Below are positions 13,309 to 26,732 of a stretch of DNA of 64,000 nt, one piece after another. The stretch is taken from the NCBI RefSeq assembly GCF_029227915.1, contig NC_079882.1:23565001-23629000 (forward strand). Direction: 5' to 3'. Position 1 is the stretch's first letter. Each line of letters begins with the position of its first letter. The translations under genes were made by a program, and so were the position numbers. The notes below the pieces were generated by a model. That model did no database searches. It saw only the letters and a program-made list of their open reading frames with translations, and had not been told where the DNA came from. Source of the DNA: Hydractinia symbiolongicarpus. Taxonomy: Eukaryota > Cnidaria > Hydrozoa > Anthoathecata > Hydractiniidae.

Positions 13309-16300
13309 GTGATCTTTACTTCAATATCTTCCGTGGACCACTCGAGATTATAATGGGGCTAGCTGGTGGTCTTTTAATTGGGATATTGCTTTGGTATTTT
13401 CCACCTAAAGACCAGGTAACTGGTTAATCATCTAATGTTACAGGTTTATGCTTTTTAACTTTGTTGTTGTCCCTTCATAACATTTAAAAGCATTTTCTAA
13501 ATAGAATCAAACTTTGCACAGTTTTTTATGTCGTAGAAACAGTAGCAATATATCTTGCTGATGTCAGCACTTTTGTGACATTATAAGCTGCTAAAAATCT
13601 ATTTTTTAGTTCTAGAAGGAATTTCAACATTCAAGTTATTTAAAAGTGCTGGAAATCTATTTTTTTCTGATTTGGATAAAACCCATAAAATCAGGCTTTT
13701 AAGAAAAGTTCTAGGCATATAATCATAAGAAAGTTATTATGTTTTATTGATTATAAGGAGTTTCAATTAATAACCAATATCTAAGGCTCTGGGAGGTATG
13801 GGACCTAAAGCTTTGGCAGAAAGGTTTCTAATAGAGATGCAACATCACAAAAAAAGTTATCGAAACAGTTGGGCTGTGGGAAGGGGCAGAATCCAGCATC
13901 AGTGGCAGGTTTTGTGATACTTGTCACTGCTTTTTGGCCTCTGTACCAAAATGAAATTATTTTGCAACAGGGAATGCTTTGATGTTCAAGCTCAGATACT
14001 TTTTGATAACAAATTCTTTTCATAGAATTTGTATCATGGCAGCCTAAAGAATTCATTAGTTTTTGGTGCATCAAGTTATAGGAAAAAGATTCCTGCTTTC
14101 CGGGAGTTGCTGGACAAGCATGTGACTAAAATTAATAATTAAAAATGGAAAAAGTTTAAGCATAAATTCTTTTTTAAGAACTATTATAGTCTAAATTTAT
14201 ATATAAAACTGTGACAAACTGTGCAAAGTATTCATACAAATTTACCTTATCTTTGCTTGTAATAATTTTTATTTTAGAAAGAAAGAAGTGCAAACCGGGC
14301 AGTGTTGCTAGTTGCTTTTGGTTTGTTGTTTTTGTTTGGTAGCAATAAAATTGATTTTCCAGGAGCTGGTGCACTTGGTGTTTTAGCATTAGGCGCAACT
14401 GTTGGGTATGGGTGGGGAGATAATGCAAAGGTATAGAGTATTGGCGAATTGTTATTTTATATCACTTTTCAGGGCTCCAAAAAGAATAGAACTTAATGCC
14501 TTAAGTAAATCAATAAATCCTACATGCTTAAATTTTTGTGGCAAATTTTAGCTATCAAAAACTGGGACTCACATCACTGGTATTTGAGAAAAGCTTAAAT
14601 TCAGAAAAAGTTTAACGCCAGTGTTACAACACAAGTAATAAATCACTTCAGGAACCTTTGTTTTTGACATTATTTAACTATCTGAATATTAAAGAGATAT
14701 TCGACTAAGGTTTAATGCAGCATTTAGAATTATTTGGTTGAGATGACAATATTTAACAACATTAACCAAATGAAATATCAACAAAGTGAAAGTCAATAAT
14801 GGCCTACATCACATTAGGCTATGCTGCATATGTGTTGTTATACATCCAGTTTTTCTAACTTTACCTAATGAAATATTTTGTGTTATGTTTCTACTTTCTG
14901 TAATGTTTTGTTTCAAAGAATTTATATTCTTTGTTTCTTTCTCTTCAGTGTATATATTTTTTAAATGTAAACAAAAAGATTTACTTATACTGAGAAGGAT
15001 TAAATTGAAAATTCCCCATTTCTTATGCACGGTACAAAAATATAATTAAAATAAAAATAGGTTAGAGCTGCTGCTAAATAATTATATTATATAATTGTTA
15101 TGAAATATTCAAAATGATTTATTTAATTTTTTGTAGTATAGATGTATGATTTTCCTATATTTAAAAGGCACTATGTTTAGGAAACTTCTACTTTTCTTAA
15201 AAAGGTCTTATGCATGCTGCGTCTTTCCCTTAAAAATGCTATAGGCTAAGTTTGGAATAATAGAAGAGCCATATAGAGAATACTGTCATTTGTAAATTTT
15301 TTAGAAAGTTTATTTCAAACTTAATTTAGACATAATGTAATATATGTATAATTTCACTTAGGCGCCTGTGGAAAAGGTTATTGGTGTATTATGGGAAATT
15401 TTCCAGCCATTACTTTTTGGTTTGATTGGTGCGGAAGTTTCAATTGAATACTTGAATATAGATTTAGTTGGTATGCGTAGTTTTTTCATCATTATAGTGG
15501 CATTTTAAATAATTTTTTTTCTCAGTTTTTTAGATTCAAAATGCTGACTTTGTTTTCTAACAAAGTTGGTTATTATACAAATAGCCACCAATGACAAATC
15601 TAGTTACCTTATCTTTCTTTAAAAAAAATAGTCTTGTGAAATTAATTGCGTCTGACTTCTAAAATTAACTGTAGTGATTAACCATAATGGTGCACAGATT
15701 AACTCAAAATAACTGTTGAAAAGAAAGCATCCAGCATAATAAAAAATACATTCAACGTTTATTTGAAAATGGGACTTGCAATTTTAACAAATTTTCTTGT
15801 AGGATGATTCACAGGCAAATTGCAAGTTGCTAATTTGAACCCTGCTATCACATTACCCACTTGCTCATATATAACGCACCAGAAGCTCTTAATTTAGATA
15901 CACATTCAAAGAAATTGCCTAAATTTTATTAAAAACCAGTTAAATTTATAACTTGCAGCAATTTGCTAAATGCTATTTAAATTATAAGATTATTTTTGCA
16001 TTAGTAACAAGTATTTTTCAGCACATAATAAACCAAAAAAATGCCTCATTTTTAATTCTATTTGTACACATTTTAGGTAAGAGCATTGGGATTCTAGTCA
16101 TTGGTTTATTTATTCGAATTATTGTTACATACCTTGTCACATTTGGAAATAATTTGTCTGTTAAAGAAAGATTGTTCTGTGCTATTGCTTGGTTGCCAAA
16201 GGCTACAGTTCAGGTAATTTCTTTTGTTTTTACAAGTAAGTCAGAGAATAATAATACAGTTTTTTTAAGTTGTCTTTTTAACTTGAACTAGCGTTATTCA

Positions 16301-18664
16301 ATTTCTGTGTGTTCTGCGAGCGGAAATTGTTTGATTTCCAAATCCTTTTTTGTCCAGGATTTCTTGAAATAAAACACACGCCCATAATGGGCGTGTGTTT
16401 AAAAAAATTTATCTTCTAAAAATTTTGTTTTTCAAGCACATTCTTATTTTTCATCAAGTTCTTTATTATATTTGCATTAAATTTCTAAAACATTTTAAAA
16501 AAGAATTTAGCTCTCTATACAAGACACTCTATATGAGTTTTTTTTAATATATTTATCGTTTTTAAAAAATTTTTGTTTGTTTTACTATCAATGTTTTGAA
16601 ATGTGCTCTCAAATGCAGATGGTATAAACATCACTATGAAAAAATAATGTTACTCTTAAAAAAGGACTCTGTGGGAGGGTTTATTATACTCAAAAAAAAA
16701 TCTGGAACATGCAACGGCATTTAATTTTATTAACAGCTTCATGCACAGGCATTTTTAATGTTTATGTCATAAAAGAAACAGTAATTTTTATGGTGTTATG
16801 GTTTTTTTTTATCCTTTTTTTCTTGTAAAGAAAGGAAGGCTACAAAAGCTTCACTTGAAATAATAAATTTAGTCCAAAACACCTTGATAGATTTTTCTGA
16901 GAATCATCTGATGACGTTTCCTCACTTGTATTGTTTTTAACGCAGAAAATTTAAAGACTCTGGGCTTCTTGTTTATCTTTGACTTACATTAAATCTTTTT
17001 TTTATTTAATTTGAATAATGGTTTAAAAGTTTAGCAAGAAGCCCTGGGGGCTCTAAGAATTTCCGTGCGCTACCAAAATATTTGATGAAAACCTGCTAAT
17101 TCGTTGTGTTATTGTGCCAAACATTCGAAGGGGTTTGGTGCATGAACCTCTGAAGACAAAGCACACCGGTGACATTATATCTTACAACAAACGCAAACAA
17201 AATGAAACGTGTCATAATAAACTCACATTTTAAAAGAAATTGCTAACAAAAAATATAGCCTATCATTCATGGTTGAAAGTCTTGCGATTGAAACGTTTAT
17301 GCTCTTAAATGGCATTAGTTGTTTTTATTAACCGTGTCAATTTTTGTCGAAAATAAAGCAGTTTTAATTTTTGGATAAATTTTGGCCTGAAATGACATTT
17401 AGGTGACAAAAAATCAAACTTTTGTACCATCATCATTTTCAGCATACTTTATTTTTTAACTGTGCCAGATTTAGCCGAAAATGAAGTGGTTTTAATTTTC
17501 GGACCAATTTTGGCCTAAAATGGCATTTAGGTGACAAAAATCAAAATTTTGATGTCACCATTATGTTCAGCATACTTTTTTTGTTAACTTTGCCAATTTT
17601 TGTTGAAAATAAAGTAGTTTTAATTTTTGGACCAATTTTGGCCTAAAATGACATTTAAGGTGGCAAAAAACCAAAATTTTGATGTCACCATCATGTTCAC
17701 TATACTTTTTTTGTTAATTGTGTCAAAATTTGTCAAAAATAAAGTAGTTTTAATTTTTGGACCAATTTTGGCCTAAAATGACATTTAGGTAACAAGAAAT
17801 CAAAATTTTGATGTCACCATCATGTTCAGCATACTTTTTTTGTTAACTGTGCCAAATTTTGTCGAAAACAAATACCAATTTTGGCCTGAAGCGTCAATAC
17901 TAGACTTCCCAGTAGTTAAGGAGCTTGGGTACGAAGTTTACTTCTGTGACGGACCAATGTAAAATCCCAGGGTCGTTTTTTTCCGAAAGAAAAAACTGAC
18001 GGTTTTAAAGAATTTCCTACGCCTTCGGGCGCGGAAATTCAATTAAAGTTTACCACTTCTTCCTATATAGGTTGAATTTCCTGGTCGTTAAAATTACTGT
18101 TATTTACATGTTTTTATGTTTGCATATTCACCAAAACAATAACCGCTGTGGGGTGTACTGGGGTAAAGGAGTTTTTCTACTTCATTTAATCATTTAACTC
18201 TGTAAATTTTAAATTATACATTGTATACTCAAAAAAAATTCCGCGTTCTGACTCGATATCGTTTTTATAATTATTTTTATTTTGCCAACCAATTAACCCG
18301 AAATAATTATCTTTGCTGCCCATAGAACAACTAATTATATTCCTCACACGACACTTAAGTTATACTGAAGTTAATTGTGATGTTCTATTTATTCTTAAAA
18401 GTATTTATTTTCTATGAGAATTCTTAAAAAAACTTGTATGAAACAACTATTTTAATAATTTAGGCTGCTATTGGTTCTATACCACTTATGACTGCTCGTA
18501 ATAAAGGCTTTCGAGGGAAAGAGCAAGAAGAATTAGGTATTCAAATTGTGGCAATAGCAGTGCTGGTGATTTTAATAACTGCACCTATTGGAGCTGTTGG
18601 TATTATGCTGAGTGGTCCTCGTTGGTTAAATAAACCACCTGAGCCAGAGTGTGACGATAATTAG
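13309..18664 (+). CDS. SLC9B: SLC9B-type sodium/proton antiporter (NHA1/NHA2 family), 3' five exons
   Basis: Five exons join in frame with GT/AG borders: 13,309-13,415; 14,278-14,430; 15,362-15,470; 16,077-16,213; 18,464-18,664. They encode about 235 residues of membrane segments ending in a short Pro/Asp-rich tail and TAG. Motifs typical of the CPA2 branch are visible: NIFRGPLEIIMG, a DFPGAGALGVLALGATVGYG helix, IFQPLLFGLIGAEVSI in exon 3, AWLPKATVQAAIGS across the exon 4/5 junction, and ITAPIGA near the end. Family members exchange Na+ or Li+ for H+ across the plasma or organelle membrane. The N-terminal half, including the first transporter helices, is missing between 12.3 and 13.3 kb, so upstream exons should lie left of the viral insertion or have been lost. 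Confidence 0.9.
16372..16400. repeat. Perfect 13-bp inverted repeat in SLC9B intron 4
   Basis: AAACACACGCCCA pairs with TGGGCGTGTGTTT around a 3-nt loop. It is GC-rich within AT-rich intron DNA. Confidence 0.8.
17328..17890 (+). repeat. Tandem repeat of about 129-bp period in SLC9B intron 4
   Basis: Units start near 17,328, 17,456, 17,584, 17,714 and 17,843 with TTAAC/TTAAT and share AAAGTAGTTTTAATTTTTGG, TTTTGGCCTAAAATGACATT and CACCATCATGTTCA. There are four units and part of a fifth. Confidence 0.85.
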
Positions 18665-20838
18665 TTACATACAAAGTGTAAATTTATTATCTATAGACCA
18701 TTTTTTACAACATTCAAACATTCACAAAAAAAGTTTTATTAAAATTAAATTGTAAATCAACTAATAGCTTTCTTTATTTACTATTGGTTCTCTTTATTAG
18801 TTTTATATAACTTATTCCAGCAGAGGTTTGAAAGTGTATGCAAGATTGTCCTGCGCCTAATGGGTTTCCGACTTCTTTTTGGAGAGGAGTTGTTACATAT
18901 CACTATAGCCTACTACTACTAGGAGTTGTTAAAGTCCACACATAAAGATGTCAAAAACTTTGATGACACTTTTTCTGTAAAGTCATTGAAAGCTTGAATT
19001 TGTCCAAATTGCAAATATAAATACAAAACAAGACCATAAAAATGAAATAAATATTGATCATATAAATGCACTTATTATGCGGAAAAAAAATGGATGCAGA
19101 TAAAAACCCAGCTACAAAAATTTAAGTGGATTAGGTGAGGCTATTAAAAAATAAAAAAAAGGGTAGGACATTTTTGCATTACATATCTACCTTGTAAATA
19201 TATATTTGTGCTAAAACTTATATAATAATATATTGCAAGTATTACAGAGCGATCTTTTACTCTTCTGAAAAATATTTAAAATATTTATGGTAATATTTTA
19301 TTAGAACTTGTCACTTGTACCTTTGTAAAAAAGTTTCACAGGGATACATGTTTTATATAAAAGCATCGACCTGTGAGCAAGCCTTTGGGTGTTCTTAATT
19401 TGTAAGGCCTAAATTTGTTTATACAAGTCTGTTTTACCATAAACTATTAGCACATCAGGAAAAAAAGACTTGCTCACAGAAATTAGTTAATGAGTTAACA
19501 TGTACTTCATTTTCTCGAAAAGTTAAGGTTTATACACAATAAAAATTGATCTTGCATAACTCTTATAAAATATTTGTGCCAAAAACATTTTAGCAGTTAC
19601 AGGACATGAAAGTGACTTTTTTGCAGATGATTTTTGGCACTCTCCATTTTATAAATTCATATAGTGTTAAAATCAACTTTAGTTTTCTGCATTGTGATCA
19701 AGTTAATAACATATTTTTTTAATTTTATTTTTCAAGCAGCAATACATTTCGATTAGATCAAGCTCTATTAGACTTATTTATATACGTTTTATATATGTTT
19801 TTTTTTGTTAAGATTATTAAAGCTTGTGTACTATGTACACTTATTCTGTTTTTTTAATGGTGGGAAAATTTTTACACATGTTAACTTTGATTACCATGTT
19901 AAATACAGTAGCTATATGTGCAATTATTGTTTTTTACCTGTCATTAGTAGATTTGTCTTGATGGACCTTATTCAGTCCAGGCTTTTTTAAACATAATATG
20001 ACTGGGGGGGGGGGGGGGGGGAGCATTCTGTCTCCCTCCTCTCCAAAACTTTTGTTAGGCTTGTCCAAATCACATCAAGCTTAGCACACTTATAGTACAT
20101 CATGAAAGGAGCAAAATGGCAGCAATAAATTATTGCTTATGTCAGTGACGTCATCGGAATATTGAAATTTGTCCACAATTTCATTATCTGCTGAAAATTC
20201 AATACTTTGAGTAATATAGAATAAATTTTTGCATTCTGTTTAAAGTTTCGAAAAGCCAAATAAAAGTTAATATATTTTCCAGTTGTTGCATAGTGGCATA
20301 AAAAAACACCAAAAATTACCCGAAAATTCAATTTGTTCTGATTTCCTGATAAAATTTAAAATAAATCAGGAAATTGGATTAATCACATGTCCAAAATTTA
20401 CAGAATGATTTGCCTTGATAACAGTTGGATTGTAAGTTTCCAAGTTCTAAGAGTAATCCTATAAGGACAGATATTATATTTCCTTGATTATAAGGATTTC
20501 AAAGAAAATTCTAGGGGTAGTTTTGGTTAATAGCCAATAGAATAATAGATAAATAGGAAAACTCACTATCATAACCATGCAGCAGAGCAAAAAATAGTTT
20601 TGAATGTAAAAGGGAGTCTCCCTGGACTGGATTGGGTTAAATCTAAGTTTTTATCATTTGTTTATGGAATGCATTGTATGTTTTTAATAGTAGAAACAAT
20701 AACTGAAACCTTGTATTGATTTTTAAAAAATTGATCCATATTTTTGTATTTGCAAAACTACTTTGTGCCACATACATGGTCCATTTTTACATAAATCTAA
20801 TTGAACTGTTATGTCATGGTAATTACTCAGTCCGAAAA
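18665..20838. other. Intergenic DNA between SLC9B and the peptidase array
   Basis: This is AT-rich sequence with only short chance frames. It holds the SLC9B 3' end, an 18-base G run at 20,004-20,021 and the upstream region of peptidase copy 1. No other gene is seen. Confidence 0.6.
20004..20021 (+). repeat. Homopolymer run of 18 G
   Basis: An uninterrupted G run in AT-rich DNA; its length may be uncertain in the assembly. Confidence 0.9.
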
Positions 20839-23800
20839 ATGGAAGGTAAATTTAAACTAAAAGCTTGTGAAGAAATAGATGCTCGTTCATCTGAGTTAAA
20901 CAGCATTGGTCAGGAAATTTGGAAAAATCCTGAACTTGGATATGAAGAATTTGCAGCTCATGAATTACTAACAACGTTTTTGGAGAAAGAAGGATTTAAT
21001 GTTTCAAAGAAAACACCATTAGAAACTTCTTTTATTGCAAGATATGGAAATTCAGAAGGTTTAAAGATTGGTATTTTATGTGAGTATGATGCATTACCTG
21101 GAGTGGGTCATGCTTGTGGACATAATTTGATTGCAGAAGCTGGTATTGGGGCAGCATTAGGTATGATCAGTTTTTTTATTAAAATTGTTAGTTTGTTGTA
21201 AGTAGTACTAGTTTTTTATATAAAAGGTAATAAAAAGGTAGCCTAATTGACTGTTTTCTAAAGCGCTTCTATGTGTTAAGCAAGCTTACAACCCACTGCC
21301 TGCACTCGAGTGGCTGCATTCTCAATGAAATATTTGCATCATAGAGAAATCAAAATAGATTTGTGAACTACTGCTCAGTATAATTTTACTATTAAATTAA
21401 GGCATCAAATCTGTGTTGGATGTTATACCAGAAAAAAATGTTCAACTTATTGTGTTTGGAACGCCAGCAGAAGAGTGTGGGGATGGAAAAACCAGAATGA
21501 TTGCAAAAGGTGTATTTGATGAACCAGACATTTGTATGATGTCACATCCTGCCCCATATGAGATACCAATCCCAATGTGGCTTGCAGCCTGTGATTTAAA
21601 AATATCTTTTAAAGGTAAAAAATTCTACACTCAGTACTGCCAAAATGTTGAATGTATACTATTTTAAATGATAGCCAGTGGCCTGTGGTAAATTCCATAG
21701 TTTGCACGTCCTTTTTATACCGCATTGCATGCATCTCTCAACTTAGGGGACCTTTTTGCCTGATAGACAAATGTATACACGTAATTAAAACGGTTGTATT
21801 GCTCTAAGGATACTGTAGGGGAAGTGAGCATGATTCTTTAAATCCCATTATCTTCTTCAAAACAATTTATATACATAAATGGTAAATATTTAAAGAACAC
21901 AACACTTTTAGAGATTGCCATAAGTTTTTTCACTAAAATGTAAAATACAGGATTTGCAATGCGGAAGAAATTTGACCCTTTGCTTTAAGTAGGAACTTCC
22001 ATTTATAAAGCCACTGACTTTTAAGATTTTTTTTCTTAATTTCGATTAATTTTGTATAACTGTGCATTTTTGAACTTTTTAGCACTCATATTTTAAATAG
22101 CTTGCACCATAACTTCTGTTACAGCCTTCGAAACAAAATTATTTAGCTTGAGTTTAAGCAAGCTCTCCTATGCAGAACTTATTTCGTTTTATCAATGGAA
22201 CTTAAGATATCAAAACACTACTCTACAAAAGAACGAACTTAAAGAAAAAAAGGTTCACATAATTATATGATAAACATACTTCCAGACACAAATTTACAAC
22301 TAAAACTTCACTATTAAGAATTTCTGTGTTTACCTTAGAGTATCCTTAACTTAATGTTCATTTTAAGGAAAAGCATCTCATGCAGCTGCTGCACCATGGG
22401 AAGGCATCAATGCATTGGATGCAGCTGTTGCGTGTTACAACAATGTATCCATGCTACGTCAACAAATGAAAACAACATCTCGCGTTCATTGCACAATTGT
22501 TAAGGGTGGTGATAAACCAAACATCATTCCAGAGTATGCAGAAATGCATTATTTTATTCGAGGACTTACGGATGCTGATAAAACAGATTTGTATCAAAAG
22601 GTGACAAATTGTGCAAAAGGAGCTGCTGAAGCAACAGGTATGTGTAATGACAAGTTTTTAAAGTGGAATGTCCTTGATTCAACATGGTATGACTCAAACT
22701 ACTACAATATTGACCAATCTTAAGTGTCCCATGAAAAAAAACAATAGTATGTATTGGCAAATGAAACAAAAATACTAAAATAAATCTTCAAAATTTTGTT
22801 GTAAATTTCATTCTAAAACTGGAATTAAAACGTTTTAAAATAAAATAGACAAAAACTGAATTCCCTGTAATGATATAAAGCTCAGGACCATGAATTTAAA
22901 CACTTAATAACACATGACCCACTGAGAAATGCCCCTCCCCCCTAAAAAAAATATCCAGCAATAAAAAGTAATTCTTTGGCCTGTCATAGACAGAGAGATG
23001 GGACTGGCCAATTGGTATAAAAAATACCTACTAAAGATTCATACTGCTTTGAGCTCACAAACATTTTAATTTAGGCCAGTAATAATTCTGTGTTAAAAAA
23101 ACATGCATTATAACATAATGAACTTCAGCAAGTGTATTCCCCTTTGTAGAAGAGATTATCTAAGTTTAGACAACCAAATGGTACTGAAGAAGGGAAGATT
23201 TAAATTAAAAATTGAGAGTTTTTTTTTACCCTGGTTTGTCTTTCATTATAAAACTCTTTGTTCAGTTGTTTTTGAAATGTAAATATATATAAGGAAGACT
23301 GCAGGGGACTCCAGAAAAAGCTGACAAATAAAAAGGCAAGGAAGCCACAGCATTTTGATTTTTGTTTGAAAGATCTTTATCCTTGTGATTTTTTTGAGCT
23401 TCCTTTATACTATTTGTTATGTTATATGAGATGAGTCTTCTATTTTCTTGACTTTGAACAAATATTAAACATATTTATTTTAAGAGATACAAATACTTTT
23501 AGTTAACACAACTCCAGAAATGCTTTTCTTTTTAAGAAAGCTATTGAATTTATACAGCAGAACATCTAGCTAAAACTTTACCTATTTATATAATCACTGA
23601 AAGCAAAGGCAACTAATGAAAGGTAATCTTCGACTATCGTTATATTTAATAAACTCTCCATAACAAATTGAAAATGTGGGTAAGCAGTGTTAACAAGCAG
23701 ACACAACTGCCTGTATTTTATGTTCTAATTTTTCGAGATGTTTCAATCACTTCTTTCTTAAAATAAAAATATTGGGAATCAAGAGAAAAGCCTTGTTTAC

Positions 23801-24570
23801 TATGCTGCACTGACACATGAATATATGGAACTTTAAAAGGCCTTAATTAGAAGATAGCTTACAACAACCTTTTAAAGTTAACGTTCATGACTGGTTGTAT
23901 TGCAATAGTGTATGGAGACAGGATGTACAAATGTGCATTTTATGCTTTATGTGACCTAGAAAATTATAATGATAGGTCCATTTAGCCCAAATTGTCTTTT
24001 GGCTAAAATTAATTGTTAGAAGAAAGAAAAAAAAATGATTAAAAGTTTTTAAGAAGCTTTTTCATAACTTAAAATAACCTTACATTGTCAGGTAAAAAAT
24101 AATATTGTTATTCTAACTTATCAAAAGCTTCATAAAAACTTTTAACCAATTTGTTGTTTAAACTATTTAGATTGAATTATCAATTTTTTATTTCCACAGG
24201 GTGCACTGTTGAGTTTGCTATTAATTGTGAAATGTCATCCATCAACACTAACAAGATTTTAATAGAATTGTATATTTCAAATGCAAAAAGTTTGGGTGTG
24301 TCTTTTAACGATGAAGATCAAGTTACAAAGTTACTAGCAGGTTCGGACATGGGTGATGTAACACAGATTAAACCATCAATACATCCACTATACAGAATTC
24401 AAACAGCAGGGGCAAATCATACTCATAAATTCACACAAGCAACTGGAGATGTAATAAATCAGTTACCAACATTGAATTCTGCTAAAAGTATGGCAATGAC
24501 AGCTATTGATGTGATATGCAAACCTGAATTAATGGAAGATATTAAGAAAAGTTTTCAAGGAGTGTGTTAG
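20839..24570 (+). CDS. PM20D2-like M20 peptidase, copy 1 (intact)
   Basis: Four exons, 20,839-21,160; 21,402-21,614; 22,368-22,637; 24,200-24,570, join in frame (391 residues). The product belongs to the M20 metallopeptidases like PM20D2, which in mammals cleaves beta-alanyl dipeptides such as beta-alanyl-lysine. Motifs: [15 protein letters not shown] in exon 1 (Asp, Cys and His of the metal site), GTPAEE in exon 2 (catalytic Glu pair), MMSHP (metal His), and HTHKF in exon 4. The ATG at 20,839 is chosen because the family pattern begins there; an in-frame ATG at 20,716 would add a hydrophobic stretch not found in other copies. A likely ATTAAA signal lies near 24,628. Confidence 0.88.
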
Positions 24571-25842
24571 TATCAATACTGTATTATAGATGTAACTTTT
24601 TTTAATTGCTATGTATTCTAGTGGTCATTAAATTTTTATTTTAAATTTTTTGCATGCAATTCATACAATTCATACATAAAAAAATTTATAAAGTTCATTT
24701 CTCGGCTTTTATAATATTCTATGATTTTTTTAGAGAACTATTTTTTTCAGTACTGCATGTGTTACAATCTCAAAGGTGATTGCAAATCAATTTTATATTT
24801 TATATTGACTCAACACATATTTTTCTCTGAGCATGCATATATATTAATGTCCAATTGCTTACGTAGTAGAAAACCTTCCTTTTTGAAAGATGTTTTTCCT
24901 GATTGTTTTCTGAAATACAAATTATAGAAATTTCATTGTCTATAAAAAACATTTATAGGATCATTTATTTTATTAGACTTGTGTGCTATACAGCCACATT
25001 GTTTTCAGCAGTATTGTTTTACCAGTTATTAATCATTTTTTACTGAAACTATTAAATCTATTAATTAACTTTAAGATCTGCACAGCATTGGTCACAGCGT
25101 AATAACTATTGTCTCTTTAATTTAATTTTTTAAGCAACTGAATCGAAGTAAGAATGCACTTTCTGTTTCCCAACAAGAACATGTAAATAACAAATTTAAC
25201 ATAAAGCAACAGGGAGAGGGGGAGTAACACAGGCCACTCAAAGTTCAATGTTGAGATTTTTTTCTTCTTCTTGATTTTGACAAGAAAATACCAGAATTCA
25301 TTATAGAAGCCTTTTAGCAAAAATGTTTTATCTCAGGTCAAGTTATCATGATCATCATCATTGTCATCATTGTTATTTGAAATCCTTGGTTGACTGCTTT
25401 AAGATACTGAAAGTTTTATTCTTTTATCTTTCTTTGGGAAATGTCTATGCAGTTAGCAACTATTTGTATTAAGACAAGATTCCATTCTTTTTCTTTACCA
25501 TCATGGCTTTAAATTTTACATCGACAATTGCATCAACAAGTTTTCTTTAATAAATTTTTGCTAAGTAAGAGGGGAATATTTTCTTTTATTATCTGGGTAA
25601 GCAGATAATAAGCGATACTTAAATCAAGCAACCTGGTTGTTAAAAAAGCCGTTCAATTATAGTGTAACCCAGTTATTATTTACTAGCAATGCCTGCTGAC
25701 ACGTCATAGAGACATTAGAATCTTAAATTTAAATTGTGGTAACTTTGTAAACAAAAACCTAAGGAAGAAAAAGTTTGACAAAAAGATGCATACTTCAAAT
25801 ACCTATTATGCAGAAATCAGCATGAAGATTTGCTGAGAGAGG
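24571..25842. other. Intergenic DNA after peptidase copy 1
   Basis: AT-rich sequence. The first 55 bp after the copy 1 stop also occur after the end of pseudogene copy 3 (52,011-52,090). No other gene is seen. Confidence 0.5.
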
Positions 25843-26330
25843 TTAATTATCTGGATAATGTCCTATTTTTAACCTATTTACAAGTTTTTGCAATGACACG
25901 CTATTCTTTGTTAATGTGTCAGCAAGATGTTTGCTAGTTTTAAGCCAAAGCTTTAGCACGTCTTTGTTAACAATCAGTTGTTTAAATACTCTAATATATC
26001 TTTTTAACCTCTTGTCGCTCACATACTTAAAGATTTTAACCAGTGATTTGTTGTCAGATATTGTCTCAATGGCCAATCTAATGAGAATTATGACCATAGC
26101 CAATGTCAATGCTGCTGAGATGTTAATGCTGCATCAATACCTTTACCCATAGTTATTGTTTAAGCAGCAAGACAGCTTTTTACAATCTGTTCCAGACGCT
26201 TCAATGCCAAGTGATGTTACAAGTGTTGTTTTCATCAGCAAGAAAGTGGCAAGTGGCTTTCACAATCAGACAGATTTCTAAATACTGCATCTGCATAGAC
26301 AATAACTTTGATCTGATCCTGAAGTTGTTT
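25843..26330 (-). pseudogene. Ty1/copia-type retrotransposon RNase H fragment
   Basis: Reading the minus strand from about 26,330, the pieces KVIVYADAVFRNLSDCESH and DNKSLVKIFKYVSDKRLKRY, then KTSKHLADTLTKNSVSLQKL, follow the order of a copia-type RNase H end (Y.DA.F.NL, then DN.SL...K.V.DKRL, then LAD.LTK). Stops and frame changes break the middle, and there is no integrase, reverse transcriptase or LTR around it. It is an old fragment. Confidence 0.65.
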
Positions 26331-26732
26331 AAACGTCTAAATGTTGGAGAAGTTTTCAAGTTTCCTAATTACTTAATTAAGGGCAAAAATGTCTTTGTAG
26401 GTTGATTTTTTTATTGCAATACTACAAGATTTAATACTTTGAAGCAAATGTCTGTTCGGGTGTGATTGATTACTCACAAGAGTTGTTCAATTTTTGATTC
26501 CTTTGAAGAAATTTTTTTGTACTATTCTCAGAATGATACATTAAGGTTGGCTGCAGTGTGTTGAAGTGATCAGCATGGTCGATAATAATACTTTCTTTAT
26601 CTTGGCAAATGTTGAGATATCTTAAGGTACTTCATTTTTCATTTAATAGTAAAAGATTTTGGGTAACAATAATTTATTTATAAGGTATAATTTGATTTAA
26701 AAAATAACAATCCCCAGACCAAAAAAAGTCAC

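Noticed and set aside
20716-20838. N-terminal extension of peptidase copy 1 as a signal peptide
   Set aside because: Other copies begin at the position of 20,839, and the extension looks like translated AT-rich leader DNA.
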